Positions 23,806 to 33,819 are shown, numbered from the stretch's first letter. The stretch: DNA of 64,000 nt from Nocardioides luteus (GCF_015752315.1 NZ_JADOVJ010000001.1:4642501-4706500); one strand, 5' to 3'. The notes: generated from the sequence alone by a model not told the origin. Program-made: numbers and translations.

Positions 23806-24861
23806 GTGAGTGACCTGAACACCTTCATCGCCGGGCTGCCGAAGGCAGAGCTGCACGTCCACCACGTCGGGTCGGCTTCGCCGCGGATCGTCGCGGAGCT
23901 GGCGGCGCGGCATCCGGGGGCGGTGCCGGCGGACGTGGAGCTCCTGAAGGACTACTTCACCTTCAGCGACTTCGCGCACTTCATCGAGGTCTACCTCTCG
24001 GTCGTGGACCTGGTCCGGACGCCGGAGGACATCCGCTACCTGACCTACGAGATCGCGCGCGACCTGGCGCAGAAACAGCAGGTGCGTTACGCCGAGCTGA
24101 CCTGCACCCCCTACACCTCCGTACGCCCGGATCTGGCCGTGCGTGAGCCGGGAACAGGGCACAGCGGGATGGCGATCGAGGCCTACACCGAGGCGCTCGA
24201 GGACGCCCGGGTGGCGGCGGAGCGCGACTTCGGGATCACGCTGCGCTGGATCTACGACATCCCGGGCGAGGCGGGGATCCCGGCGGCCGACGCGACGCTG
24301 GCGTACGCCGTCGACCACGGGCCCGAGGCGCTCATCGGATTCGGGCTCGGTGGGCCGGAGGTGGGTGTTCCCCGACCGCAGTTCGAGCAACATTTCGACG
24401 CGGCTCGGGCCGCGGGTCTCCGCTCGCTGCCGCACGCCGGGGAGACCACCGGGCCGCAGACGATCTGGGACGCCCTGAACGTACTGAAGGCCGAGCGGAT
24501 CGGCCACGGCACCTCGGCGGCCCAGGACCCGGCCCTGCTCGCCCACCTGGCCGAGCACCGGATCCCGCTCGAGGTCTGCCCGTCGTCCAACGTCGCCACC
24601 GGTGCGGTCGCCTCGCTCGAGGAGCACCCGCTGAAGACGTTCGTCGATGCCGGAGTGCCGGTCACGATCAACTCCGACGACCCGCCGATGTTCGCGACGA
24701 CCCTCAACCAGGAGTACGAGATCGCGACCGACCTCCTCGGCCTCGACCCGACCGGCATCGCGGCCCTCGCCCGGGCCGCGGTCGACGTCTCCTACGCACC
24801 CGACGACGTCAAGGCCCGGCTGCGCGGCGAGATCGACACCTACGCCGCCGGCACCGATTAA
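23806..24861 (+). CDS. add: adenosine deaminase
   Basis: A 351-residue amidohydrolase of the adenosine/AMP deaminase family, which hydrolyses adenosine to inosine and ammonia in purine salvage. The zinc ligands are H17 and H19 (ELHVHHVGS), the His of SLPHAGETTGP, and the Asp pair of TINSDDPPMF. KAERIGHGTSA and PLEVCPSSNV complete the active site. The first motif reads HVHHVG where the family usually has HLHLEG, a small but clear change near the active site. The GTG at 23806 has AGGA about 8 nt upstream. It stands after the low-GC toxin island and returns to normal high-GC codon use. Confidence 0.92.
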   Translation: MSDLNTFIAGLPKAELHVHHVGSASPRIVAELAARHPGAVPADVELLKDYFTFSDFAHFIEVYLSVVDLVRTPEDIRYLTYEIARDLAQKQQVRYAELTCTPYTSVRPDLAVREPGTGHSGMAIEAYTEALEDARVAAERDFGITLRWIYDIPGEAGIPAADATLAYAVDHGPEALIGFGLGGPEVGVPRPQFEQHFDAARAAGLRSLPHAGETTGPQTIWDALNVLKAERIGHGTSAAQDPALLAHLAEHRIPLEVCPSSNVATGAVASLEEHPLKTFVDAGVPVTINSDDPPMFATTLNQEYEIATDLLGLDPTGIAALARAAVDVSYAPDDVKARLRGEIDTYAAGTD

Positions 24862-24900
24862 CGCTTGACGCGTTCGGGCGAGGGCGATCTGCTGGTCGCC

Positions 24901-25746
24901 ATGGAGCAGATGCTGGCGGTCAACGGGATCGAGCTGTGCACGGAGACGTTCGGTTCGCCGACCGACCCGCCGATCCTGCTGATCGGCGGGAAGTCCGCCT
25001 CGATGGACTACTGGGAGGACGACTTCTGCGCGGCCCTGGCGGCCGGCGGCAGGTACGTCATCCGCTACGACCACCGCGACACCGGCCGCTCGACGACCTG
25101 GCCGGCGGGCAAGCCGGGTTACACCTGGCGTGACATGGTCGCCGACGTACCGGGTCTTCTCGACGCCCTCGACCTCGACCGCGCTCACCTGTTCGGGATC
25201 TCGATGGGCGGCGCGCTCGCCCAGTGCGCCGCCGTGCTCTATCCCGAGCGGGTCGCCACCATGGTGCTCAACCAGACCACGTCCGCGTTCGAGGGGGTCG
25301 AGCTGCCGCCGATCGGTGAGGCGATGGCCGACTTCTTCGCGGCGGCTGCCGAGCGGCCGATGCCCGACATGGACGACCACGACGCGCTGGTCGCCATGTT
25401 GGTCGAGGACCAGCGCGCCTTCATCCCGAAGCGCTTCGACGAGCAGCGGATGCGGGCGGTGTGCGAGAAGGCCGTGAAGCGTACGCCGGACATGCGGCCC
25501 ACCTTCGAGAACCACGACGCCGCCCCCGAGGGCGAGCGCATTGAGGGAGCGCTCGCCGACATCACCGCGCCCACACTGGTCATCCACGGCACGGCCGACC
25601 CTCTGATGCCGGTCGGCCACGGCGAGATCTTGGCCCGAGAGATCCCCGGTGCCACGCTGCTCACCCTCGACGACGTCGGCCACGAGCCGCCGCCTCCCTA
25701 CACCTGGGAGACGGCCGTCCCGGCGATCCTCGACCACACCGCCTAG
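24901..25746 (+). CDS. alpha/beta-fold hydrolase
   Basis: A 281-residue hydrolase with nucleophile elbow GISMGG, an oxyanion region (LLIGGKSASMDYW), an acid residue in HGTADPLMPVG and a catalytic His in DDVGHEPP. It is similar to the family that includes proline iminopeptidase-like and aclacinomycin methylesterase-like enzymes (IRYDHRDTGRS motif). The substrate is unknown. I chose the ATG at 24901 over a TTG at 24865, although no strong ribosome-binding site marks either. It is convergent with the biotin carboxylase gene, with 2 bp between the stop codons. Confidence 0.88.
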   Translation: MEQMLAVNGIELCTETFGSPTDPPILLIGGKSASMDYWEDDFCAALAAGGRYVIRYDHRDTGRSTTWPAGKPGYTWRDMVADVPGLLDALDLDRAHLFGISMGGALAQCAAVLYPERVATMVLNQTTSAFEGVELPPIGEAMADFFAAAAERPMPDMDDHDALVAMLVEDQRAFIPKRFDEQRMRAVCEKAVKRTPDMRPTFENHDAAPEGERIEGALADITAPTLVIHGTADPLMPVGHGEILAREIPGATLLTLDDVGHEPPPPYTWETAVPAILDHTA

Positions 25747-25748
25747 AG

Positions 25749-27467
25749 CTACTCGATCTTGCCGAGCACGTCTCCGATCGCGACCGAGCCACCCACGTCG
25801 GTGCCGCGGGAGAGCACGCCCGCACGATGCGCGGTGACCCGGGTCTCCATCTTCATGGCGTCGAGGACCGCGACGTCCTGGCCCTCGGTGACCTTCTCGC
25901 CGTCGGCGACGAGCCATTCGACGAGTACGCCGGGGACGGGCGCCTCGAGCACCGACGGGTCGGCGGCTGCGGCTCCGCCGTCCACCGGAGCGGCCCCGCC
26001 CGCGGCGAGACCGCGCAGCAGGTCGTCGGGAAGCCCCAGCATCACCCGGCGACCGTCGATCTCGATCGGCACCCGCCGGAGCGGCTGCTCGGGCGCCCGC
26101 TCGGGTCGCCGCTGCGCCTCGAGGCGCGGCATCAGCGTGGTCTCGATCCACTGGGTGTGCACCGCGAACCCGTCGGTCGAGAACGCCGGGTCCTCGAGCA
26201 GCACGCGATCGAACGGGATGACCGTCGCGACGCCCTCGACCGAGAGCTCGCGGAGCGCGCGGCGGGCGCGTACGAGGGCGGTGTCGCGGTCGGGCGCGTG
26301 CACGATCAGCTTGGCGATCAGCGAGTCGAAGGCGCTCTGCACCGTGTCGCCCGCCTCGATCCCGGCGTCCCAGCGCACCCCGGGGCCCGCGGGGACCCGC
26401 AGGCCCGTCACGACGCCCGGGCTCGGCAGGAAACCGCGACCCGGGTCCTCGGCGTTGATCCGCAGCTCGATCGCATGCCCGGAGGGCTCGGGCGTGGACG
26501 AGAAGGAGAGGCCCTCGCCGGCGGCGATCCGGAGCTGCTCGGCGACGAGGTCGACCCCGGTGACCGCCTCGGTGATCGGGTGCTCGACCTGGAGCCGGGT
26601 GTTCACCTCGAGGAACGAGATCACCCCGTCGGCCCCCATCAGGAACTCGACCGTGCCCGCACCGCGGTAGGAGACCGCCGCGCAGATGTCGCGCGCGGCG
26701 TCGTGGATGCGGCGGCGCTGCTCGTCCGTCAGCCCCGGCGCGGGTGCCTCCTCGACGAGCTTCTGGTTGCGTCGCTGGAGCGAGCAGTCCCGGTCGCCGA
26801 CGACGACGACATGACCGTTGCCGTCGCCCAGCACCTGCGCCTCGATGTGCCGCGGACGCTCGAGGAACCGCTCGACGAAGCACTCCCCCCGGCCGAACGC
26901 GGCCAGCGCCTCACGCGAGGCGGACTCGAAGGCATCGGCGACGTCCTCGAGCTCGCGGGCCACCTTCAGACCGCGGCCACCTCCACCGAAGGCGGCCTTG
27001 ATGGCGATGGGGAGACCGTGCTCGCGGGCGAACGCGACCGCCTCGTCGGCCGACTCCAGCGGCCGGTCGGTGCCCGCCACCAGCGGCGCACCCACGCTCT
27101 GCGCGATCCGGCGCGCGGTGATCTTGTCGCCCAGCTTGTCGATGCTCTCCGGGCTCGGGCCGATCCAGGTCAGGCCGGCCGCCTCGACGGCGCGCGCGAA
27201 CTCGGCGCTCTCCGACAGGAACCCGTAGCCGGGATGCACCGCGTCGGCCCCGGAGGCCTGCGCCGCGGCCATCAGCCACTCGATGCTGAGATAGGAGTCG
27301 GCGGCGGTGGAGCCGCCCAGGACGTACGCCTCGTCGGCGAGCCGCACGTGCAGCGCGTCGGCATCCTGGTCGGCGTAGACGGCGACCGACACCAGGCCGG
27401 CCTCGGCGACCGCCCGCACGACGCGGACGGCGATCTCTCCCCTGTTGGCGATGAGCACCCTGCGCAT
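25749..27467 (-). CDS. biotin carboxylase / biotin carboxyl carrier fusion of the 5-oxoproline operon
   Basis: A 572-residue fusion. Residues 1-450 are a complete biotin carboxylase ([39 protein letters not shown] in the ATP loop, [14 protein letters not shown]). Residues 500-572 are a biotinyl domain with the biotin-acceptor lysine K539 in AMKMET. Such proteins usually work with a carboxyltransferase. Here the only candidate is the adjacent PxpB-PxpC fusion, whose PxpC part belongs to the biotin-dependent carboxyltransferase-like family. The stop codon of that gene lies 1 nt before the ATG, which has a GGAGA box. It is too far from any acyl-CoA carboxylase beta subunit to be an ordinary AccA. 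Confidence 0.9.
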   Translation of the reverse strand: MRRVLIANRGEIAVRVVRAVAEAGLVSVAVYADQDADALHVRLADEAYVLGGSTAADSYLSIEWLMAAAQASGADAVHPGYGFLSESAEFARAVEAAGLTWIGPSPESIDKLGDKITARRIAQSVGAPLVAGTDRPLESADEAVAFAREHGLPIAIKAAFGGGGRGLKVARELEDVADAFESASREALAAFGRGECFVERFLERPRHIEAQVLGDGNGHVVVVGDRDCSLQRRNQKLVEEAPAPGLTDEQRRRIHDAARDICAAVSYRGAGTVEFLMGADGVISFLEVNTRLQVEHPITEAVTGVDLVAEQLRIAAGEGLSFSSTPEPSGHAIELRINAEDPGRGFLPSPGVVTGLRVPAGPGVRWDAGIEAGDTVQSAFDSLIAKLIVHAPDRDTALVRARRALRELSVEGVATVIPFDRVLLEDPAFSTDGFAVHTQWIETTLMPRLEAQRRPERAPEQPLRRVPIEIDGRRVMLGLPDDLLRGLAAGGAAPVDGGAAAADPSVLEAPVPGVLVEWLVADGEKVTEGQDVAVLDAMKMETRVTAHRAGVLSRGTDVGGSVAIGDVLGKIE

Positions 27468-27468
27468 G

Positions 27469-29073
27469 TCAGTCTCCTCGGATCTCGGCCGCCGGCGCCT
27501 CTGGCGCGACGGGTCGGAAGCGGATGCGGACCCCGGGCGGCAGCTGCCCGGCCAGGTCCAGGTCGCGGTCGATGACCGCGCCGATGATCGGATAGCCGCC
27601 GGTGAGCGGGTGGTCCGGAAGGAACAGCACGGGCTGCCCGTCGGGCGGCACCTGGATCGCGCCGGTCACCGCCCCCTCGCTCGGCAGCTCGCCGGACACG
27701 GCGCGCTCGAGCGGGACGGCTCCTTCGAGACGTACGCCGACGCGGTCGGAGCGTGGCGTGACGTTCCACTCCTGCTCGACGAGGGTGCGTACGCCGGCCT
27801 GGGTGAACCAGTCCTCGCGCGGGCCGAGCACGATCCGCAGCACGACGGTCTCATCGGGTGCGGGCAGCTGGTCACCGGGAGCGGCACCGGGTTCCACCGC
27901 GTACGGCGCTGCCGCGGGACCTCGCAGCGGGACGACGTCGCCCGCCCGCAGGGGGCGCCCGCCGAGGTCGCCGGGACCGAGGCCGGCGAGGGTGTCGCTG
28001 GAGAGACTGCCGAGCGCGGGCGGAAGATCCAAGCCACCTCGTACGGCGATCACGGCACGCAGGCCGGCGGTCACCGCGCCGAGACGCAGCTCCTCGCCGT
28101 CCTCGAGCGCGGTGGCGGCGCCGTGCTCGACCGGCAGCGGGGGGCCGTCGCTGCGTACGATCGTCGTCTCGGCGGCCGCGCCGGCCACCGCGACGACCGC
28201 GGGTCCGGTGAAGCGCAGGACCGCGCCGCCACCGGCGAGCTCGAAACCAGCCGCTGCCGGAGCGTTCCCGACGGCTCGGTTCGCGGCTCGGAGGGCACGG
28301 CGGTCGGCGGTCCCCGACGCCGAGACGCCGAGCGCGGCATGGCCGGGGCGGCCGAGGTCCTCGATCACCAGCTGGAGGCCGGGGCGTACGACCTCGACGG
28401 CGAAAGGGTGGGCCGCAGCGTCGGCGGGCGCGGCCGGCGCGGCGACCGAGACGGACTCACGCTCGACCTGCTCGAACCGCACGGTCATCCCGGGCGCGAG
28501 CAGCGCGGGCGGGTCCCGGTGGAGGTCCCACATCGGCGCGTCCGTACGCCCGATCAGCTGCCAGCCGCCCGGGCTCTCCCGCGGGTAGACGCCGGAGAAC
28601 GTCCCCGCGAGCCCGACCGAACCGGCCGGGATCCGGGTGCGCGGCGAGGAGCGGCGCGGTACGTCGAAGAGCGGGTCGTCGCCGACGAGATAGCCGAAGC
28701 CCGGGGCGTAGCCGGTGAAGGCCACCCGCCACGTCGCGGCCGTGTGGCGCGCGACGACCTCCTCGGCACTGACCCCGAGCAGCTCGGCGACCTCGTCGAG
28801 ATCCTGCCCGTCGTAGCGCACGCCGATCGTCACCGAGCCCGCGGTCGGAAGGCCGCCGTGGACGGCCTCGACGTGGGACAGCTCCTTGGCGAGCGTCGCC
28901 TCGTCGACCAGCGTGGGGTCGAACCGGACGAGGACCGTCCGGGCCGCGGGCACCAGCTCGACGACGCCGGTCGGAGGTGCGGCCACGAGGGCGGCGTGCA
29001 GCCGCATCGCGCCCTCGAGGTCCTCCTCCTCGACCAGCAGCGCCTGGTCCGATGCGATGAGAACGCGCCTCAC
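27469..29073 (-). CDS. pxpBC: 5-oxoprolinase subunits PxpB-PxpC fusion
   Basis: A 534-residue fusion of KipI-like PxpB (about 1-215) and KipA-like PxpC (about 225-520). The PxpB part has [21 protein letters not shown] and [22 protein letters not shown]. The PxpC part has [20 protein letters not shown] and [10 protein letters not shown], with [17 protein letters not shown] near the end. With PxpA it forms an ATP-dependent 5-oxoprolinase that opens pyroglutamate to glutamate. It overlaps the hydro-lyase-family gene by 4 nt and is followed 1 nt later by the biotin carboxylase gene. Fused forms are common in Actinobacteria. Confidence 0.92.
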   Translation of the reverse strand: MRRVLIASDQALLVEEEDLEGAMRLHAALVAAPPTGVVELVPAARTVLVRFDPTLVDEATLAKELSHVEAVHGGLPTAGSVTIGVRYDGQDLDEVAELLGVSAEEVVARHTAATWRVAFTGYAPGFGYLVGDDPLFDVPRRSSPRTRIPAGSVGLAGTFSGVYPRESPGGWQLIGRTDAPMWDLHRDPPALLAPGMTVRFEQVERESVSVAAPAAPADAAAHPFAVEVVRPGLQLVIEDLGRPGHAALGVSASGTADRRALRAANRAVGNAPAAAGFELAGGGAVLRFTGPAVVAVAGAAAETTIVRSDGPPLPVEHGAATALEDGEELRLGAVTAGLRAVIAVRGGLDLPPALGSLSSDTLAGLGPGDLGGRPLRAGDVVPLRGPAAAPYAVEPGAAPGDQLPAPDETVVLRIVLGPREDWFTQAGVRTLVEQEWNVTPRSDRVGVRLEGAVPLERAVSGELPSEGAVTGAIQVPPDGQPVLFLPDHPLTGGYPIIGAVIDRDLDLAGQLPPGVRIRFRPVAPEAPAAEIRGD

Positions 29074-29864
29074 GCCAGATACTCCGCATCCCGTACGTCG
29101 GTGATGAACATGTGGCCGGGCGCGTGGGTGAGCGCGAACGGCGGGCGCGAGGCCATAATCGCCGCCTGTGGCGTGACCCCGCAGGCCCAGAAGACCGGCA
29201 CCTCGCCGTCCCGCACCTCGGGCGGGTCGCCGAACTCGGGAGCGGCCAGGTCGGCGATGCCGAGCGAGGCCGGGTCACCGACATGCACGGGCGCACCGTG
29301 CACCGCCGGGTAGCGCCCGGAGATGCGTACGGCGTCCGCGACCCGGTCGGCGGGGATCGGGCGCATCGAGACCACCATGTCACCGCTCAGGCGCCCGGCC
29401 GGTGCGCACGCGCGCGAGGTGCGGTACATCGGCACGTTGCGGCCGAGCTCCTGGTGACGGATCGGGATCCCGGCATCGGCCAGGCCCGCCTCGAAGGTGA
29501 AGCTGCAGCCGATCAGGAACGAGACCAGGTCGGGGTGCTCCTCCCACGCCGCGCCGGCGTCGGTGACCTCCTCGGTCAGCTCGCCCTCACGCCAGATCCG
29601 GTACGCCGGGATGTCGGTGCGCAGGTCGGAGCCGGGCGCCAGGGACGACTCGTAGGCCCCCGGGTCGAGGACCTCGAGCACCGGGCAGGGCTTCGGATTG
29701 CGCTGCGCGAAGAGCAGCACCTCGAAGGCCCAGTCGGCCGGCACGGAGATGAGGTTCGCCTGCACCAGGCCGTGGGCGACGCCGCTCGTCGGGGCGACCT
29801 CGCCCGCCCGGTAGGAGGCGCGCGCCGCGCGGGCCTCCTTCAGCTGGGTGGCGCTGGCGGTCAT
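29070..29864 (-). CDS. DUF1445 family protein, possible D-glutamate cyclase/hydro-lyase
   Basis: A 264-residue protein of the putative hydro-lyase family (DUF1445): [71 protein letters not shown], and [14 protein letters not shown] at the end. The human D-glutamate cyclase contains a domain of this family and turns D-glutamate into 5-oxo-D-proline. In a pxp operon this role makes sense, since the product is a 5-oxoproline. The reaction is therefore a well-founded guess, not proved by sequence. It overlaps both neighbours by 4 nt. Confidence 0.85.
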   Translation of the reverse strand: MTASATQLKEARAARASYRAGEVAPTSGVAHGLVQANLISVPADWAFEVLLFAQRNPKPCPVLEVLDPGAYESSLAPGSDLRTDIPAYRIWREGELTEEVTDAGAAWEEHPDLVSFLIGCSFTFEAGLADAGIPIRHQELGRNVPMYRTSRACAPAGRLSGDMVVSMRPIPADRVADAVRISGRYPAVHGAPVHVGDPASLGIADLAAPEFGDPPEVRDGEVPVFWACGVTPQAAIMASRPPFALTHAPGHMFITDVRDAEYLA

Positions 29865-30649
29865 GCAGACGCTCCGGCGAAGGGCGCGATGACCATGCCC
29901 TCGGCCTCGAACAGCTCCCGGATGGCTGCGGCCATCCGGATGGCGCCGTCGCTGTCACCGTGCACGCAGATCGAGTCGGCGCGTACGGCCACGTCGGTGC
30001 CGTCGATCGCCTCCACGACACCTTCGCGGGCGAGCCGCAGCATGCGGGCGGCGACCGCCTCGGCGTCGTGCAGGACCGCACCCGGCTCGGCGCGCGAGAC
30101 CAGCTCGCCGCCGGGCGTGTAGGCGCGGTCGGCGAAGGCCTCGGCGGCCGTCGCGAGCCCGGCCTTCTCGGCCACGTCGAGGACGACGCCGCCGGCGAGC
30201 CCGAGCAGCACGAGAGCCGGGTCGATCGCCTTGACCGCAGCCACCACGCTCCGTGCCTGGCGCTCGTCGCGGGCGATCGTGTTGTAGAGCGCGCCGTGCG
30301 GCTTCACGTAGCGGACCGCGCCGCCGACCGCCGTGGTCAGGCTGATCAGCGCGCCGAGCTGGTACTCGACGTGCGCCTGCAGCGTCGCGGACTCGATGTC
30401 CATGGCCCGACGCCCGAAGTTCTCGTAGTCGCGGTATCCCGGGTGCGCGCCGATCGTGACGCCGTTGGCGACGGCGTCGGCGAGCGTCGTACGGATCCCT
30501 TCGGGGGTGCCCGCGTGGAAGCCGCAGGCGACGTTGGCGCTCGAGACGATCCCCAGCATGGCCGCGTCGTCGGCGACCACCCGGTCGGGCGAGTTCTCGC
30601 CGAGGTCGGAGTTCAGGTCGATGGTTGCCTTGGTGTTCACGGTGCTCAC
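29861..30649 (-). CDS. pxpA: 5-oxoprolinase subunit A (LamB/YcsF family)
   Basis: A 262-residue protein with the full PxpA pattern: [10 protein letters not shown] at the N-terminus, [58 protein letters not shown] and [11 protein letters not shown]. It acts with PxpBC in ATP-dependent cleavage of 5-oxoproline. The GTG start at 30649 overlaps the stop of the transporter gene (GTGA), which decides against an earlier in-frame start at 30943 that would run deep inside that gene. Confidence 0.95.
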   Translation of the reverse strand: MSTVNTKATIDLNSDLGENSPDRVVADDAAMLGIVSSANVACGFHAGTPEGIRTTLADAVANGVTIGAHPGYRDYENFGRRAMDIESATLQAHVEYQLGALISLTTAVGGAVRYVKPHGALYNTIARDERQARSVVAAVKAIDPALVLLGLAGGVVLDVAEKAGLATAAEAFADRAYTPGGELVSRAEPGAVLHDAEAVAARMLRLAREGVVEAIDGTDVAVRADSICVHGDSDGAIRMAAAIRELFEAEGMVIAPFAGASA

Positions 30650-31902
30650 GCTCCAATGCCGATGAAGGCGAAGATCGGGCCGATCGAGACGATGCCCATG
30701 TACCAGCTGAGCAGGGTCGCGAGCGTCCCCAGGGCCAGCAGCCACACCGGGTAGCGGTAGCCGTGCAGGACGTCGCGCTGACGGAACCAGCCGACGTACA
30801 TGAAGATCGTCATGCCGATCGGGAGGATCAGACCGTTGAAGCCGCCGACGAAGACCAGGATAGCCGCGGGCGCCGCACCGATCAGCAGGTAGAGGACGAG
30901 GGAGACCACGATGAAGGCGACCGTCGCGACCTGCAGTCGCCACCCGGTCCCCAGCTTCTTCGAGAACGTCGAGATGAACGTGGCCGAGGTGTAGGCAGCA
31001 CCGATGACCGAGGTGATCGCCGCGGCCCAGAAGATCGCACCGAAGATGCGGATGCCCGCGTCGCCGAGCACGGCTCCGAAGGCCTGACCCGCCGGGTTGG
31101 CCGCCTGGCTCGAGAAGTCGAGGGTGACGCCCGAGGCCACGACACCGAGGATCGCCAGGAAGAGTACGTAGCGCATGATCCCGGTGACGAGGATGCCGCT
31201 CATCGAGGCCCGGTGCACGGCCGGCACGTGCTCGGGGCCGGTGAGGCCGGAGTCGAGGTAGCGGTGGGCGCCGGCGTAGGTGATGTAGCCGCCGACGGTG
31301 CCGCCCACGATCGTGGTGATGGTCGCGAAGTTGAGGGTGTCGGGCACGAAGGTCTGCCGCAGCGCGTCGCCGACAGGAGGCTGGGACGCGATCGCGACGA
31401 ACAGGGTCAGCCCGATCATCAGCAGGCCGAGCGCGAGCACCACCATGTCGACGACGCGGCCGGCCCGCTTGTACATGAAGATGCCGATCGCGAGCAGCGC
31501 CGAGAGCAGGCCGCCCACCTTCGGGTCGATGCCCAGCAGGGCGTTGAGACCCAGGCCGGCACCCGCGATGTTGCCGATGTTGAAGGCCAGGCCGCCGATC
31601 ACGATCAGCGTCGCGAGCACGTGCCCGGAGAACGGCACGGCCTCGTTGGCCAGGTCTCCGGCCCGCTTACCGGCGACGGTGATCATCCGCCACACGTTCA
31701 TCTGCAGCGCGAAGTCGATCAGGATCGAGGCCAGGATCGCGAACGCGAACGCCGCACCGAGCTGGGCGGTGAAGGTCGCGGTCTGGGTGATGAAGCCGGG
31801 GCCGATGGCCGAGGTGGCCATCAGGAAGATGGCGCCGAGGATCGGTCCTCGGCGAGAGCGGGCGAAGCTCTTCGCACGCTCGGCGCTGGTCGTGTCAGTC
31901 AT
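30646..31902 (-). CDS. NRAMP-family transporter of the 5-oxoproline operon
   Basis: A 418-residue integral membrane protein with about 11 TM helices and the NRAMP fold, like Bacillus YcsG, which is also in a pxp (ycs-kip) operon. The metal-binding motifs are not those of true NRAMP metal transporters: TM1 reads [10 protein letters not shown] where DPGN is expected, and TM6 lacks the MPH motif ([18 protein letters not shown]). It is therefore more likely to move an organic anion such as 5-oxoproline, or to have lost metal selectivity. First gene of the operon; the ATG has AGGAG 6 nt upstream and is preceded by two palindromes. Confidence 0.85.
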   Translation of the reverse strand: MTDTTSAERAKSFARSRRGPILGAIFLMATSAIGPGFITQTATFTAQLGAAFAFAILASILIDFALQMNVWRMITVAGKRAGDLANEAVPFSGHVLATLIVIGGLAFNIGNIAGAGLGLNALLGIDPKVGGLLSALLAIGIFMYKRAGRVVDMVVLALGLLMIGLTLFVAIASQPPVGDALRQTFVPDTLNFATITTIVGGTVGGYITYAGAHRYLDSGLTGPEHVPAVHRASMSGILVTGIMRYVLFLAILGVVASGVTLDFSSQAANPAGQAFGAVLGDAGIRIFGAIFWAAAITSVIGAAYTSATFISTFSKKLGTGWRLQVATVAFIVVSLVLYLLIGAAPAAILVFVGGFNGLILPIGMTIFMYVGWFRQRDVLHGYRYPVWLLALGTLATLLSWYMGIVSIGPIFAFIGIGA

Positions 31903-31929
31903 GGGGGACTCCTGCCATCAACGGGCTGT

Positions 31930-31943
31930 GTGGTCGGGACCAC
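31930..31943. promoter_or_regulatory. palindrome GTGGTCGGGACCAC (candidate GntR operator 1)
   Basis: A 14-bp perfect inverted repeat with a 2-bp centre, 27 bp upstream of the transporter ATG. TGGTC/GACCA arms fit the style of FCD-type GntR (FadR-like) operators. It would lie just downstream of the operon promoter. Confidence 0.5.
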
Positions 31944-31971
31944 ATTCTTTGTGTAGTACAGGATGGCACTG

Positions 31972-31984
31972 ATTGTTCAACAAT
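31972..31984. promoter_or_regulatory. palindrome ATTGTTCAACAAT (candidate GntR operator 2)
   Basis: A 13-bp palindrome with one central base between ATTGTT and AACAAT, in the middle of the 147-bp region between the operon and its divergent regulator. TTGT/ACAA arms are common among FCD GntR sites. It is AT-rich in an otherwise GC-rich region. Confidence 0.5.
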
Positions 31985-32015
31985 GATAGCCGGGTCCGTT
32001 AAATTCATGTTGCGA

Positions 32016-32043
32016 TTGTCCGCGGATGCGATTCCCCTAGGAT
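32016..32043 (+). promoter_or_regulatory. leaderless promoter of the GntR gene
   Basis: TTGTCC (32016-32021), a 16-bp spacer, and TAGGAT (32038-32043), 6 nt before the ATG at 32050. No Shine-Dalgarno is present. Confidence 0.55.
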
Positions 32044-32049
32044 GCGGTC

Positions 32050-32688
32050 ATGCCCGATGTCGAGGACACCCTGACGAACGCCCTGCGCCGGCGGATCATC
32101 GACGGCGAGTTCGCGCCCGGCACCCGGCTGTCGGAGATCTCCCTCGCCGAGAAGCTCGGCGTCTCGCGCAACACGCTCCGTGAGGCGTTCCGCGTGCTTG
32201 CGGAGCAGGGCCTCATCGAGCACGTGCCTCACCGCGGGGTCTCGGTCGCCTCACCCGGCGTGGCGGACGTCGTCGACATCTACCGCGCGCGCCGCTACGT
32301 CGAGCCCGCTGCACTGGCCGCGGGCTCCCCGCTGCACCCCGCGGTGACCGCGATGCGCGAGGCCGTGGAACTGGGCGAGACCAGCCTCGAAGCACGCGAC
32401 TGGCGCACCGTCGGCACCGCCAACATGGCGTTCCACGACGCCATCGTCGCCCTCGCTGACAGCCCGCGCCTGGAGCGGCTCTTCCGTGACATCGCCGCCG
32501 AGCTCCGGCTCGCGTTCCTCGAGATCGACAATCCCGAGGCCCTGCACGCCCCCTTCGTCACCCGCAACCGCGCCCTGCTCGAGACCTTCCTCGAGCAGGG
32601 CGGGCCCGCGGCCGCGGCCGAGCTGCAGGACTACCTCGTGCTGTCCGAGCGCACCGTCCTGGGTGCCTTCACCCGCCTGCGCCGTTAG
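32050..32688 (+). CDS. GntR-family regulator with FCD domain
   Basis: A 212-residue FadR-type regulator. The winged helix is at about 8-68 (ALRRRIIDGEFAPGTRLSEI, LAEKLGVSRNTLREAFRVLA, GLIEHVPHRGVSV). The helical FCD ligand domain follows (YRARRYVEPAALA, AFHDAIVALADSPRLERLF), with His/Asp residues in the places used for metal or carboxylate binding. It is divergent from the 5-oxoproline operon, with two palindromes between them, so it is probably the operon's repressor, responding to 5-oxoproline or a related acid. The start is leaderless. Confidence 0.9.
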   Translation: MPDVEDTLTNALRRRIIDGEFAPGTRLSEISLAEKLGVSRNTLREAFRVLAEQGLIEHVPHRGVSVASPGVADVVDIYRARRYVEPAALAAGSPLHPAVTAMREAVELGETSLEARDWRTVGTANMAFHDAIVALADSPRLERLFRDIAAELRLAFLEIDNPEALHAPFVTRNRALLETFLEQGGPAAAAELQDYLVLSERTVLGAFTRLRR

Positions 32689-32721
32689 GACACCTCGTGG
32701 TTGAGGGGTAGTCCGTCTATC

Positions 32722-33093
32722 TCAGGCGGTGACCAGGCCGCGCAGCCGCTCGTCGCGGGGCCAGGCACCGGCCCAGACGAGGACGGCGGTGGCGATGGCG
32801 AAGACGGTGTTGAAGGCGGGCTGCCCGAAGACCAGGTTCACGGTGACCGCGCCGCCGAGGTAGGCGGTGATCAGGACCGTCCCCATGGCCCGGGTGGCCG
32901 GCACGTGGTACGCGACCAGCGACAGGCCCAGGACGACGCCGCAGACCACCGGGAACCAGCCCGGCGCGCCGATCTTGTCGTTGAAGTCCATGACCGGCTC
33001 GACCCGCAGCAGGTGCGTCACGATGTCGAAGCCGAGGAACAGGGTGACCAGGACGGTGATGACCCAGCCGGCTCGTTGTGCGTTGGTGCTCAT
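32722..33093 (-). CDS. DoxX-like small membrane protein
   Basis: A 123-residue protein with four TM helices (first GWVITVLVTLFLGFDIVTHL, then PGWFPVVCGVVLGLSLVAY, GTVLITAYLGGAVTVNLVF, FAIATAVLVWAGAW). The pattern fits the DoxX-like family. Its function is unknown; relatives are tied to redox stress or small-molecule handling. The ATG has GGAGA about 6 nt upstream. It is convergent with the GntR gene. The 93 bp on its 5' side show no feature beyond this box. Confidence 0.8.
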   Translation of the reverse strand: MSTNAQRAGWVITVLVTLFLGFDIVTHLLRVEPVMDFNDKIGAPGWFPVVCGVVLGLSLVAYHVPATRAMGTVLITAYLGGAVTVNLVFGQPAFNTVFAIATAVLVWAGAWPRDERLRGLVTA

Positions 33094-33186
33094 CTCGATC
33101 TCCTCGGAGGTGGGTGGTGATGCTCTTACCCATCCGTCGAGCGTGCACCGGCGATCTCGACATCGCCTCTCGCGATTTCTCTACGG

Positions 33187-33819
33187 TCATTTCTTCAGGG
33201 CTGCTGCGGCGACCTTCAGATCGGCGACCAGACCGTCGTACGTCGCCTGCCGCTCGTCCTCCGCCCGGAGCACGGCCGAGGGGTGGGTCGTCGCGAGGAC
33301 CCAGGGGTCGAGGGTCGCCGTGGTGATCTCCTCGGGCCAGTCGAGGAGGTGACCGCGGGCCTCGCCGACGCGGAAGGACGAGCCGAACAGTGCCTTGCCG
33401 GCGGTGCCGCCGAGCAGGACGACGCCGGTGGGACGTACCAGGTCCAGCTCCGCGGCCAGCCACGGCGCACAGGCCCCGACCTGCTTGCTGGTGGGCGACT
33501 GGTGGATGCGGCGCTTGCCCGAGAGGCGGTGGCGGAAGTGCTTGACCACGTTCGTCGTGTACGTCGCCTCCGGATCGATCCCCGCGTCCGCGAGCGCCTC
33601 GTGGAGGATGCCGCCGGCGGGGCCGACGAAGGGCTCGCCCTCGCGGTCCTCCCGGTCGCCGGGCTGCTCTCCGAGCAGCATCAACGGGGCGGGCGTGGGG
33701 CCTTCGCCCATCACGCCCTGGGTGGCGTCACGATAGAGCTCGCAGCCACGGCAGTCCTGGACGGCGCTGCGCAGCTCGGCCAGCGTCGGTGACTCCGGCA
33801 CCCACTCCGCGGCGCTCAC
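33187..33819 (-). CDS. udgX: UdgX-type uracil-DNA glycosylase
   Basis: A 210-residue uracil-DNA glycosylase of the UdgX group, which becomes covalently linked to the abasic site it makes in uracil-containing single-stranded DNA. The diagnostic R-loop GKRRIHQSP carries KRRIH at 102-106; His106 corresponds to the cross-linking His of mycobacterial UdgX. Also present are MLLGEQPGD (48-55), FVGPAGG, NVVKHF and HPSAVLR (179-185). Cysteines 23, 26 and 117 with the KHF His fit the iron-sulfur site. It overlaps the DUF3140 gene by 4 nt (GTGA), so the two are co-expressed. Confidence 0.92.
   Translation of the reverse strand: MSAAEWVPESPTLAELRSAVQDCRGCELYRDATQGVMGEGPTPAPLMLLGEQPGDREDREGEPFVGPAGGILHEALADAGIDPEATYTTNVVKHFRHRLSGKRRIHQSPTSKQVGACAPWLAAELDLVRPTGVVLLGGTAGKALFGSSFRVGEARGHLLDWPEEITTATLDPWVLATTHPSAVLRAEDERQATYDGLVADLKVAAAALKK

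Noticed and set aside
25749..27467. Ordinary acetyl/propionyl-CoA carboxylase alpha subunit
   Set aside because: No carboxyltransferase beta subunit is nearby, and the gene is coupled to PxpBC.
30646..31902. True manganese/iron NRAMP transporter
   Set aside because: The DPGN and MPH metal motifs are not present.
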